DNA of 13,553 nt from positions 1 through 13,553 of the forward strand of contig CALSCO010002073.1 of assembly GCA_943704415.1 (NCBI GenBank), read 5' to 3'. The stretch is from Parvularia atlantis (Eukaryota; Opisthokonta; Rotosphaerida). Position 1 is the first letter of the stretch. Each line of letters starts with the position of its first letter. Below, piece after piece: positions 1-10,079 of the stretch. Both the position numbers and the translations under genes were made by a program. Under the pieces are notes generated by a model. That model did no database searches. It was not told the origin of the DNA and worked only from the letters and a program-made list of their open reading frames with translations.

Positions 1-36
1 TGCGAGCGGCGGACATTGACCGTTCGCCTCGTGTAG
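1..36 (+). other. 3' end of an intron of the MRH-domain gene
   Basis: The frame of the first visible exon is closed by a TAG at 34-36, and that same TAG ends in AG, so it serves as a splice acceptor. A branch-point-like ATTGAC lies at about 15-20. An alternative acceptor is CAG ending at 49; the downstream frame is the same either way. The rest of the gene lies to the left of the window. Confidence 0.6.
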
Positions 37-658
37 GTCGCATCGACAGCTACCACGCCCATCGCCACGCTCGATGGCAACGGGCGTCTCGTGGTGACAT
101 ACGGCGGCGGCGATCTCTGCCCCAACTTTGGCAACGTGGCACGCACTTCGGTCATCGCGTTCACGTGCGATCCGAACATTGACGTGCGTCCTCGCGCTCT
201 CCGTTGCACTGTCTCTGACACGCTGTACAGGGCGTGCCCGTGTACGTGAACGAGGTCGCCTGCGTCTACACGTTCACGTGGCAGGGCAAGATCGGCTGCC
301 CGACCACGGCGGCGCCCGGTGGCGGCAGCAGCGGCGGCCTGAGCGGCGGCGATGTCTTCCTGATCATCTTCTTTGTCGGTGCGTGTGAATGCATTTCCTT
401 GCGCTGCTGGTGCTGACGCGCGCGCATGGCAGGCGGCTTTCTGTACGTCGCCGTCGGCTACGGGTACAACTACCAGTTCCGCGAGCTGCGCGGCGTCGAG
501 GCCGTGCCAAACGTCGACTTTTGGCGCGGCCTGCCGGGCCTCGTCAAGGTGCGCGCCGCCCGCTGCCGCCGACGTCTGTCCTGACGCGCTCGCACCACCA
601 GGACGGCGCCGTGTTTACGTACTCGTCCATCGCGGGCCTGTTGTCGAAGAGCAACTGA
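37..658 (+). CDS. MRH-domain (mannose-6-phosphate receptor / Atg27-like) membrane protein, 5' partial
   Basis: Exons 37-183, 231-378, 433-548 and 602-658, stop TGA 656-658; introns 47, 54 and 53 nt, each beginning GTGCG and containing CTGAC. The first two exons encode the C-terminal half of an MRH lectin fold: GGGDLC, then ARTSVIAFTC, then NEVACVYTFTW and the closing GCP. The Arg, Glu and Tyr match three of the four sugar-contacting residues of the cation-dependent mannose-6-phosphate receptor; the Gln would lie upstream. A Gly/Ser linker leads to one membrane segment (GGDVFLIIFFVGGFLYVAVG), followed by a short cytosolic tail with FWRGLPGLVKDGAVF, typical of protist and animal homologues. The family sorts glycoproteins in Golgi, endosome or autophagosome membranes. 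The signal peptide and N-terminal half are outside the window. Mannose-6-phosphate binding itself is not shown; Atg27-type trafficking is equally possible. Confidence 0.85.
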
Positions 659-794
659 GAAAGCCGGGAGGTCGCCGTGCCGCCTCCCGTGCGCTGCACC
701 GTCGTCTGTCTGTCTGTCTCTCCCGGTCTGTGCCGTCCCGCTTTCCTGTCCTCGTGTCCGTGGGTGGCCCAGTTAGACGTGGACACATCATCGA
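659..794 (+). other. Intergenic spacer with short TGTC repeat, upstream of SelO
   Basis: This is the 136-bp gap between two same-strand genes. It must hold the 3' UTR of the MRH gene and the promoter and 5' UTR of the SelO gene. A short TGTC tandem repeat lies at about 706-720 in a pyrimidine-rich stretch. No TATA box or polyadenylation signal is recognisable. Confidence 0.5.
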
Positions 795-2819
<2,025 letters not shown>

Positions 2820-2931
2820 AACCCAATGCTGATTGAACAGTACTCGCGTATACACATGACGGTATGACCCCCTTGCGCCTGCGTCACGCTGACGCCTCTC
2901 ATTCCGCCAGCCCACGCCGCGCTCGCCCCGC
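2820..2931 (+). other. Spacer between SelO and the sterol acyltransferase gene
   Basis: These 112 bp are the whole distance between one stop codon and the next start on the same strand, so the 3' UTR, promoter and 5' UTR must all be very short or overlap. A CTGAC followed by a CAG (about 2889-2910) resembles an intron 3' end, so a 5'-UTR intron is possible, but no matching donor is convincing. Confidence 0.4.
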
Positions 2932-5481
2932 ATGCCGCCCTTCCTGCTCGACGATGCGCCCAACAGCAGCAGCAGCAGCGCCGCACACGCCCCGCCGCGC
3001 TCGCCGCGTGCCGCCGCGCTGCCGTCGCCCACGCGGTTCAAGCCGCAGCGGTCGCACTTTGACCGCGAGCGGCTCGAGGCGCACCCGTCCGAGTTCCGCG
3101 GGTTCATCAACCTGCTGCTGATCTACGCCGTCTTCTTCGTGCTCTTCACCGTCGCCAACAACCTCGCCGCCGGCACGAGCTCGCTCGTCTCGGTCGACTT
3201 GCTGCGGACGATGTTGAAGGGTGCGCGGCGCGCTGTGCCCCCTCCGGGTAACACGGCGCGGCTGACGCGCCTGCTTGCCTCCGAAACGCACCCGCGACGC
3301 ACCCGCGACCGCATCGAAACTGCGCGCGTCGGAAAAGACATCGTCTGGGTCGGCGTCGCGGACCTGTGCGTCATCCTCTTCACGTTCACGGCGTTTGCGC
3401 TGCAGCGCGCCATCGCGGCGGGCTTTGTGCCGCGGTGCGGTCGCCGTCGCCCCGTCGTCGCTGCCACGGAGGCACTGACACGCGTGCGGCGCGCGCAGCT
3501 GGCTCGGCCTCGTCCTGCCGCACGTGCTGCACTCGGCGCTGTTTGCAATGTCGGCCGCGTTCATCTACTACTGGGACTTTGAGTGGGTCCAGTCGGGCTC
3601 GCTCATGATGCACACGATCGTGCTCTACATGAAGATGCACTCGTACACCGCCACCAACCGTCAGCTCGCTGACGTGCGTGGGCCGCCGTCTGGCCGCGCC
3701 ACGGCTGACATCGCATACGCCAGGACCGCCACAACGAGCGCCCGGACAGCAAGGTGCACTACCCGCACAACATCGCCCTCGGCAACTTTGTCGACTTTCT
3801 GCTCGTGCCCACGCTCGTCTACGAGCCCGACTACCCGCGCACGGAGCAGTGCGTGCGCCTCGAAGAGCGGTCGAGGGCCGTGAGCTGACGCTTGCTGCGT
3901 CAACAGCGGCATGCGCCTGGGCTACCTGGTCGAGAAGGGCGTGCTGTGCCTGGCGGCGATGTCGCTGCTGTACATCGTCATCGCCGATTACATCAAGCCC
4001 GCGCTGGCCAAGATCCCCGAGCAGGTGCGGCCCGCGACTGCGCTCTGTGCATGTGCGCTTCTGACGCCTGCGCCGCGCAGAACCTTGTGCAGTCGGTCAT
4101 CCTGCTGTCGCTGCCATTCATGATCGGCGCGTGCGCGCTGCACGGTGAGTGCGCGGCTGACGCGCACCCGACCAGCGTACCTGCTCGTGTTCTTCATCGT
4201 GTTCGAGTGCGTGTGCAACTTCATGGCCGAGTGCACGCGCTTCGCAGACCGCTCGTTCTACGACGACTGTGCGTCACACGTGCTCGTCGGCCGTGCCCTG
4301 ACGCGCGCGCCGCAGGGTGGAACAGCACGAGCTTTGACGAGTTCTCGCGCAAGTGGAACAAGCCCGTGCACGAGTGGCTGCTGCGCCACATCTACCTCGA
4401 GTCCATGCGCACGTACAAGATGAGCAAGCTCAACGCGTCCATCGGCACGTTCTTCTTCTCGATGGTGCTGCACGAGGTGAGGCGCGGCCGTGCATCATGC
4501 GGTGCGTCCATGGCTGACAGACAGCGCGATCGCAGCTCGCGCTCTCGGTCGCCGGCCGCAGCTTCCGCCCGTACATCACCGTGCTCGGTGCGCCGCGCTT
4601 GAGCCGATCTGGCGCAGCGTACTGACTGGCAGGGCGCGGCCCGCAGCGATGTGCCAGCTGCCGCTGATCTCGATCATGCGCCACCCGATGATCAAGGGCA
4701 CGCGCTTTGGCAATCTCTTCTTCTGGTGCGCCCGCTCGTGTCTGCGCGCCCGTTGTGCTGACCGCGCGCAGGTTTTCGCAGGTGTGGGGCGTGCCGATGC
4801 TGACGATCCTGTACGCGCGCGAGCACTACGGCGTGGGCCGGCCTGACCTGGCGGTGCGCTTGGCTCTTTCCGCGTTCGTGTGCGCGTGCTGACGGGGGGC
4901 GGGTCAGACCATCGGCAGCTTTGTGCTCGTCATCATCGGCTTCTTCTTGGTGCTGCTCGCCTTCCGCTGGCTCATGCGCAGCCGCGGCCCGGCGCAGCAC
5001 CGGCACCGCGCGACGCACACGCACGCGCACCACGAGCCCGCGCGGGCACACGCGCAGCCCGCCGCTGCCGAGGCACGTGATCGGCACGGCGACATACGCG
5101 CACACGGTCTGACGCTTTGCCGGTGCGGCAGGACGCGCCCGTGTCGTCGCCACCGACGTCGCTTCGCCGGGCGCACAGCGACGCGCTGCCGAAGAACGTG
5201 CGCTCGCCATACACGTACTTCAAGCACGTGCGTGCGCATCGGTCCGGCGTGCGGCTCACGCTGACGCACGCGTGGCGGCGTGCAGGAGCTCAAGGAGGAG
5301 CTCGACCCGGACCACATCATGTCGTCGCGCGCGTTCGCGGCCAAGGCGACCGAAATCTGGAACGACCTCGACGACGCGTCGGTGCAGGTGCGTGCACACG
5401 ACCACCGCGTGTGCGGTTGGTGTGTGACACCGAGTGCAGGAGTGGGAGGACCGCTTCGAGCGCGAGGTCCGGCGCGAGTGA
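2932..5481 (+). CDS. Sterol O-acyltransferase (ACAT/ARE type, MBOAT family)
   Basis: Fifteen exons: 2932-3220, 3338-3434, 3499-3673, 3724-3848, 3907-4024, 4081-4144, 4176-4268, 4316-4476, 4536-4587, 4647-4725, 4772-4853, 4908-5122, 5179-5227, 5286-5387, 5440-5481; 1743 nt, 580 aa. The enzyme esterifies sterols with fatty acyl-CoA in the ER membrane for storage in lipid droplets. Membrane segments begin at about residue 58. FYDDWWN (317-323) has the ACAT form of the motif (Asp before WWN; DGAT1 usually has Glu), and FSRKWNKPVHEWLLRHIY resembles yeast Are proteins. The presumed catalytic His is H373 in MVLHE. MKMHSY also favours ACAT/ARE over DGAT1. The first ~50 residues are low-complexity (Ser/Pro/Ala/Arg). 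After the usual last core segment (FFWFSQVWGVPM) there is an additional hydrophobic stretch (446-466), a His-rich stretch and a charged tail. The splice at 5123-5178 is the least certain: it lacks CTGAC and was chosen because it alone restores the frame. Confidence 0.9.
3221..3337 (+). other. Longest intron in the window (117 nt, frame-preserving)
   Basis: Donor GTGCGC at 3221 and acceptor GGAAAAG at 3337 join MLK to DIVWVGVADL, which suits the acyltransferase family. The length is a multiple of three and the stretch has no in-frame stop, so retention would add 39 residues. CTGAC lies about 50 nt before the acceptor, much farther than in the other introns, and the acceptor is not GCAG. Confidence 0.6.
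4145..4175 (+). other. Exceptionally short intron (31 nt)
   Basis: GTGAGT donor, CTGAC near the middle (4157-4161) and ACCAG acceptor. Removing it joins GCG CTG CAC G to CG TAC CTG CTC, which gives ALHAYLLVFF, matching the family and keeping the frame; without removal the frame is lost. Confidence 0.8.
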
Positions 5482-5525
5482 GCGTGCGCGTTTACTGTTC
5501 TTTTTTTTTGCACGTTGCGTAATCT
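5482..5525. other. Convergent 3'-end gap with T9 tract
   Basis: Only 44 bp separate the stop codon of the acyltransferase gene on the plus strand from the stop codon of the valyl-tRNA synthetase gene on the minus strand. It contains nine T residues at 5501-5509. Both mRNAs probably end in, or read into, each other's 3' region. No AATAAA-like signal is present on either strand. Confidence 0.6.
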
Positions 5526-8500
5526 TCACAGTGGTTGCTTGGGTGCGTTGGGCAGCGCGGTCGACACCGCTGGGCCGGCAGAGGCGCGCAGCACGCGCGA
5601 CAGCAGCGCCTCGTCCTTCTCGAGCTGGTCGAGCTCGGCGCGGCTGGCGGCGAGCATGGTCGCGTCGCGCTCGCGGATGGTCTCGGGCGCTTTGGCCGCG
5701 TACGACGGCAGGGCCATGCGCTGCGTGAGCGAGGCGATGCTGTGCCGGGCCGAGGCGAGACGGGCGCGCGTGCGCGTGAGATGCTCGTGCACCTTGATCG
5801 TGCCCATGAGCGGCATGCCGACCGAGACGAGGTGGTGCTCCGACAGCACGACGACGGCAGAGCGCTCGAGCTCGAGCCCGCCCGGCGCGACTAGCTGCAC
5901 CGACGCCGCCTTTGTGAACGACTCGAGCAGCGGCAGGTGGCGCTGCAGCGCCTCGCGCGCGCGGTACGCCTCGTCGGCCACGCCGACGACGATGGGCACG
6001 GCCTGCGTCACGGGCAGCTTGAACGACTGCCGGAGTGAGCGCACGGCGTGGACGACGCCCATGAAGACGTCCGCGTCGGCCTCGGCCTCTGACGAGCGGT
6101 GCGGCTGCAGGCGTTCCGGGTGCGGGTACGCGGCCACGGCGACGCACCACGGCTGGCCGGGTTCGTTGGCGACGTGCTCGCGCAGCGGCGCGACGCCGTG
6201 CACGAGCTGCTGCCAGAGCTCCTCGGTGATGTACGGCATGAACGGGTGCAGCAGACGCAGGCCGCGCTCGAGCGCGCGCAGCAACGTCGGCACGCTCGCC
6301 GCGGCCACCTGTGGGCCCTCCAGCCGCGCGCGCAGCTTGAACGCCTCAATGTAGACGTCGCAAAAGTCGCGCAGCAGGAAGCCGTGCGCGGCCTCGGCCG
6401 CGACATTGAGCTGGAACGTCTGGAAGCCCGTGTGCACCACCCCGGCCGCCGCGGCCAGCCGGCTGACGATCCACCGGTCAAAGAGCCAGCGCGCCGCGTT
6501 GTCGTCGTCGTTGCTGCGCGGCGCGTCGACGCGCGCGAGGTCGTCGGCCGTAAAGGCGTGGCGCGGCTCGAGCACGTTGGTCCGCACAAACTTGGCCGCG
6601 TTCCAGAGCTTGTTGCCAAAGAGGCGCGCGCTCGTCACGCGCTGCATGTCGAGGTTGAGGAAGCGTGCGTGCTGCGGGTAGCTGAGCAGGGCGAAGCGCA
6701 GGGCGTCCGAGCCGCACGCCGGGATGCCCGCGGGGAACTGCTGCTCGACGTTTCGCAGGCCCGCCTGCAGCTCGGCGGGCGGGAGGGCCGCCGCGTGCAG
6801 GGTCTCCTCGAGCTTGGTGCGGTGCACGCCGTGGATGACGTCGTGCGGGTCGATCACGTTGCCCAGGCTCTTGGACATCTTGCGCCCCTGGGCGTCGCGC
6901 ACGATCGGGTGCAGGCACACGCGCGCGAAGGGCAGCGTCCCGCCCAGCTGCTGCGTGAGCATGACCATGCGCGCGACCCAGAAGAAGAGAATATCGGCGC
7001 CGGTCTCCATCAGCGCCAGCGGCGGCTCGCCCGGGCGGATGTGTGTGAGCAGATCATCGAGCGTGCGCGCGCCGGCGTTGGCGCGTCCGGACCGCGCAAA
7101 GGCCGCGGCGCGGGCGATCGCGCTCCCCTCGTCAGCTGGGTCGTGGTCGCTGCTGCTGCGCGTGGCCGACATCGGCAGCAGGCCCGACGAGAACCACGTA
7201 TCGAGCACGTCCTCGTCCTGCGCGAGCGCGGCCACGGCCTCATTGACGAGCTGCTCGCGCTGCGGTGCCGACGGCGGCAGTGCGTCCGCGAGCCACGCGA
7301 CGAGCCGCGCGCGCGCCTCGTCCTCGCTCGGCGCGACGACCCAGAGCACGCGCGCGCCGCCTTCGTCCGCGACGCAGATGTGTGGGTGCCGCGCGTCGCC
7401 CCGCAGGTGCTCGCGCAGTTGTGTCGACGCGACAGTGCGGAAGGCCGGGATGCGGTGGCCCCACCAGAGCTGGCGCGAGATGCACCAGTCGCGGCAGTTG
7501 TCAAGCCACCGCAGCCAGTCGGCGGCAAAGTGCTCCGGCACGATCGTGAGCTCGCCCGTGCGCACCGCCGACGCCGCCCGCGCCGCCATGCCGTCCATGC
7601 GCACGAACCACTGCGGCAGGAGCATCGGCTCGAGCAGGTCCTTGGAGCGTGAACACAGCGCCAGCACCATCGCCTGCTCGCTAGCGCCGCGGTACAGCCC
7701 GGCAGCGTCGAGGTTGGCGCGCACGTGCTCGCGCGCCTCGAAGCGGTCGAGGCCTGCGCAACGCGCGCTGATCAGCCAGCGCGCAACCGCTGCAGACGGC
7801 GCGGCACGCGCGCACCGCGGTAGCGCTCGCCCGCGACGTCGGTCAGGGTGCCGTCCGGGTGGAGTAGCGTCTCGAGCGGGAGGCCGTGCCGCAGCGCGCA
7901 CTCGTAGTCGTTGAAGTCGTGCGCGGGCGTGACCTTGACCGCGCCCGTGCCGAGCGCCGGGTCGACGAGGGCGGCGTCGGCGACGATCGGCAGGCGGCGG
8001 CCGGTGAACGGGTGCACGACGCTGCGCCCGTGCAGGTGGCGGTAGCGCAGGTCGTTCGGGTGCACGGCGACGGCGGCATCGGCGAGCATCGTCTCCAGGC
8101 GCGTGGTGGCGACGACGATCTCCTCGTCCGCGCGGCCGCCGTCGACGCGGTACGCGAAGCGGTGCAGGAGGCCGACCTCGACCGGGGCGGCACGGCCGGG
8201 CAGGGCGAGCGCGGTGCGCCCGCTGATTGGCACGGCGTCGACCTCGACGTCCGACAGGACCGTGCGCAAGTGGCAGCACCAGTTGACCATGCGCGTCGCG
8301 CGGTAGACCAGGCCCTGCTCAAACAGGCGCAGGAACGCGAGGGCGACAAACTCGCTTCGGGCGGCGTCGCGCGTGAAGTACTCGCTGCGCCAGTCCATCG
8401 ACGCGCCGAGGTCGCGCAGCTGCGCGTTGATGCGCCCGCCGTGCGCGTCACACCAGTCCCAGATCTCTGCGGTGTGCACACGTGAGCGATGTACACACGT

Positions 8501-8953
8501 GCGTGCGCGTGCATGTGCAGCAGCGTGCGCACCGCGCAGCATCGCCTCGCGCCCGACGTCGTGCCGCGTCTGCCCGCGCTGCTGCCACATCCGGCGCTCG
8601 ACGACGGTCTGGGTGGCGATGCCGGCGTGGTCGCTGCCGGGCACCCAGCGCACTGCGTCGCCGTGCATCCGCCGCCAGCGCACGACCGCGTCTTGCACAC
8701 TCGCCGTCAGCGCGTGCCCGATGTGCAGGCTGCCCGTGACGTTGGCCGGCGGCCAGAGCATCCGATGCTCGCGCCCGGCGCTGTTCGTCGCGCGCGGCTC
8801 GAACACGCCCGTCTCGCGCCACCAGTCGTACCAGCCGCGCTCGACCGTCGCCGGGTCGTACGCCGCCAGCGCCCACCAGTCCTTGAGCGGCGGCGGCGGG
8901 CGCGCGGACGTGGACAGCCGGCGCGCCGCCACTGCCCGCCACCATGGTGTCAT
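5526..8953 (-). CDS. VARS: Valyl-tRNA synthetase, probably mitochondrial or dual-targeted
   Basis: Minus-strand exons 8953-8533, 8466-7816 and 7753-5526; introns 66 and 62 nt with GTGCGC donors; 3300 nt, 1099 aa. The class I synthetase charges tRNA-Val. Visible in order: Arg-rich Ser/Thr-containing N-terminus (RRLSTSARP, residues 11-19) like a mitochondrial presequence; HIGH at 77-80 after PPANVTGSL; VNWCCHLRTVLSDVEV (201-216); CP1 editing domain with TTRLETM (261-267) and PAHDFNDYE (321-329); KMSKS at 649-653 in GRKMSKSLGNVIDPHDV; anticodon-binding domain; and a C-terminal coiled coil over about the last 90 residues, typical of ValRS. ATG 8951-8953 is the first in-frame Met; the next is residue 65, inside the catalytic fold. 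It shares a promoter region with eL34. The first intron is frame-preserving and free of stops. Confidence 0.95.
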
Positions 8954-9013
8954 GTTAACGGTCTCTTTCGAAAGGTCAGTGTGGCTGACGTTCTCGCTGT
9001 GGGGGCGTTGGCG

Positions 9014-9062
9014 TGCTGCTCGCTGGCTGCTCGCTGGCTGCTCGCTCGTTGCTGGCTGCTGC
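9014..9062 (+). repeat. Imperfect GCTCGCTGGCT tandem repeat
   Basis: About four imperfect copies of an 11-bp GCTCGCTGGCT-like unit lie within the divergent promoter region. It may be plain simple sequence or part of a transcribed leader. Confidence 0.7.
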
Positions 9063-9084
9063 GCACTGCACGCACTGCGGACGC

Positions 9085-9118
9085 GATGGATGGATGGACG
9101 GATGGCGCGGATGGATTG
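9085..9118 (+). repeat. Imperfect GGAT tetranucleotide repeat
   Basis: Repeated GATG/GGAT units occur upstream of eL34, including several ATG triplets that would be out-of-frame or abortive upstream starts if the transcript began further upstream. Confidence 0.7.
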
Positions 9119-9201
9119 GCGGGGAGACGAACGCCTGCGCGCGGGTCGATGGGCGCAATTCGCTCAAACACGCACGCACGTTCCCGCAGCTCGCTCAGAC
9201 G

Positions 9202-9724
9202 ATGGCGCCCGGCGACTCGCGCGTGCACTACCGGCGGCGGACGTCGTACAACACGACGTCGAACCGCGTCCGCGTCGTCAAGACGCCCGGCGGCAAGCTC
9301 ACCGTGCAGTACCTCAAGAAGCGCGGCAAGAACCCGCGCTGCGGCGATTGCGGCATCAAGCTGCCGGGCGTGCGTGACGCGTCCCCGCCCGCGCTCGCCG
9401 CGGCCGTGGCTGAGCCGTGCCGCGCACAGCTGCCCGCTCTGCGCCCCAAGAAGCTCATGAACGTGTCGAAGCCGACCAAGACGGTCTCGCGCGCGTACGG
9501 CGGCTCGCGCTGCGCCAACTGCGTGCGGGAACGGTGCGCCGCGCCTGCCTGAGCTGTGCTGTGCACTCAGCTGACGCGCGCGCGGCCGCAGCATTGTGCG
9601 CGCGTTCCTGATCGAGGAGCAGAAGATCGTCAAGAAGGTGCTCAAGCAGCAGCAGGCGGTCGCGGCGCAGCAGGCCGCCGCGCCGGCGCCGACGGCCAAG
9701 GGCGGCAAGAAGGCGGCCAAGTGA
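9202..9724 (+). CDS. RPL34: Large-subunit ribosomal protein eL34
   Basis: Exons 9202-9369, 9430-9533, 9592-9724; 405 nt, 134 aa, slightly longer than animal eL34 (about 117). It is a structural protein of the cytosolic 60S subunit. [24 protein letters not shown] at the N-terminus is typical, as are the zinc-ribbon cysteines C47/C50 (CGDC) and C84/C87 (CANC), [12 protein letters not shown], and [18 protein letters not shown]. The extra length is a tail of Gln, Ala, Pro, Gly and Lys. The first intron (9370-9429, 60 nt) keeps the frame and has no stop; removing it restores the conserved GLPALRP junction. The second (9534-9591) has CTGAC and GCAG. ATG 9202 is chosen because the family sequence begins directly after it, although the frame stays open upstream. 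Confidence 0.97.
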
Positions 9725-10079
9725 GGGCGTGCAAGGGCGCTTGCGGCGTGTCGGCATGCGGCGCGTGTGCCGGGTGCTGGTCCCTTGCCCTGTGTCTGTC
9801 TTTTCTTGTCGCGCTCGGTCGGTCGGTCCCGTGGCGCAGCTGCGCAGGGTGCGGCGGTGGTGCGGTTGGTGCGGGTGTCAACGTCGTGCCCGATTGGGAA
9901 TGTGCGCGTGCCAGGCGCCCTGCGTGACGAAGGTGATCTTTTCTCGCGCTTGCCGCAGCCCTTGCCACGTTGTGCGCACGTGCACGCCGTCCGCCGCACC
10001 CCTCGTTCCCCGCACCCTCCCTCCTCGCGCCGCGTCACCCGCCGCCACTCGCCGCCACCCTTCGTGACAGCCCGGGTTC
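9725..10079 (+). other. Intergenic region between eL34 and the ankyrin-F-box-WD40 gene
   Basis: These 355 bp must include the eL34 3' UTR and the promoter of the next gene. The first part is G+T-rich with short TGTC and GGTC runs (about 9793-9830); the last 100 bp is a C-rich strand with CGCCGC and CCTCC motifs leading into the start. No conserved ORF, RNA gene or known promoter element is recognisable. Confidence 0.5.

Larger units (their letters stand above)
8954..9201. promoter_or_regulatory. Divergent promoter region of ValRS (-) and eL34 (+)
   Basis: These 248 bp separate the start codons of two translation genes transcribed away from each other, so they should contain both promoters and 5' UTRs. 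A small palindrome-like CTTTCGAAAG lies at 8971-8980. The middle holds two simple-sequence blocks. A CTGAC at about 8992-8996 and a CGCAG at about 9185-9189 look like splice signals, so a 5'-UTR intron upstream of eL34 is possible but has no clear donor. No TATA box is seen. Co-regulation is inferred from the arrangement only. Confidence 0.55.

Noticed and set aside
5107-5131. A 25-nt intron (GTCTGACG...GGCAG) or a 55-nt one starting at 5077, before exon 13 of the acyltransferase
   Set aside because: Both have CTGAC, but both donors are in a phase that leaves the downstream exons out of frame. The GTGCGG...CACAG pair at 5123-5178 is the only one found that restores it.
2932-5481. DGAT1 (diacylglycerol acyltransferase) as the identity of the MBOAT gene
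   Set aside because: DGAT1 is related, but FYDDWWN with Asp, MKMHSY and the stretch after it (FSRKWNKPVHEWLLRHIY) fit the sterol acyltransferase ACAT/ARE branch better. Substrate is still inferred.
6099-7652. Plus-strand open frame of 517 codons antisense to ValRS
   Set aside because: It lies opposite the conserved ValRS catalytic and anticodon-binding exon. Its Arg/Ala/Val-rich sequence has no family features; long antisense frames are expected in stop-poor GC-rich coding DNA.
7754-8279. Minus-strand reading frame extending upstream of ValRS exon 3
   Set aside because: This is the wrong frame of ValRS exon 2 plus its intron. The family sequence is in the other frame and the 62-nt intron joins the two cleanly.
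9013-9201. Upstream in-frame extension of eL34
   Set aside because: The frame is open but encodes repeat-derived low-complexity sequence; eL34 homologues begin just after the ATG at 9202.
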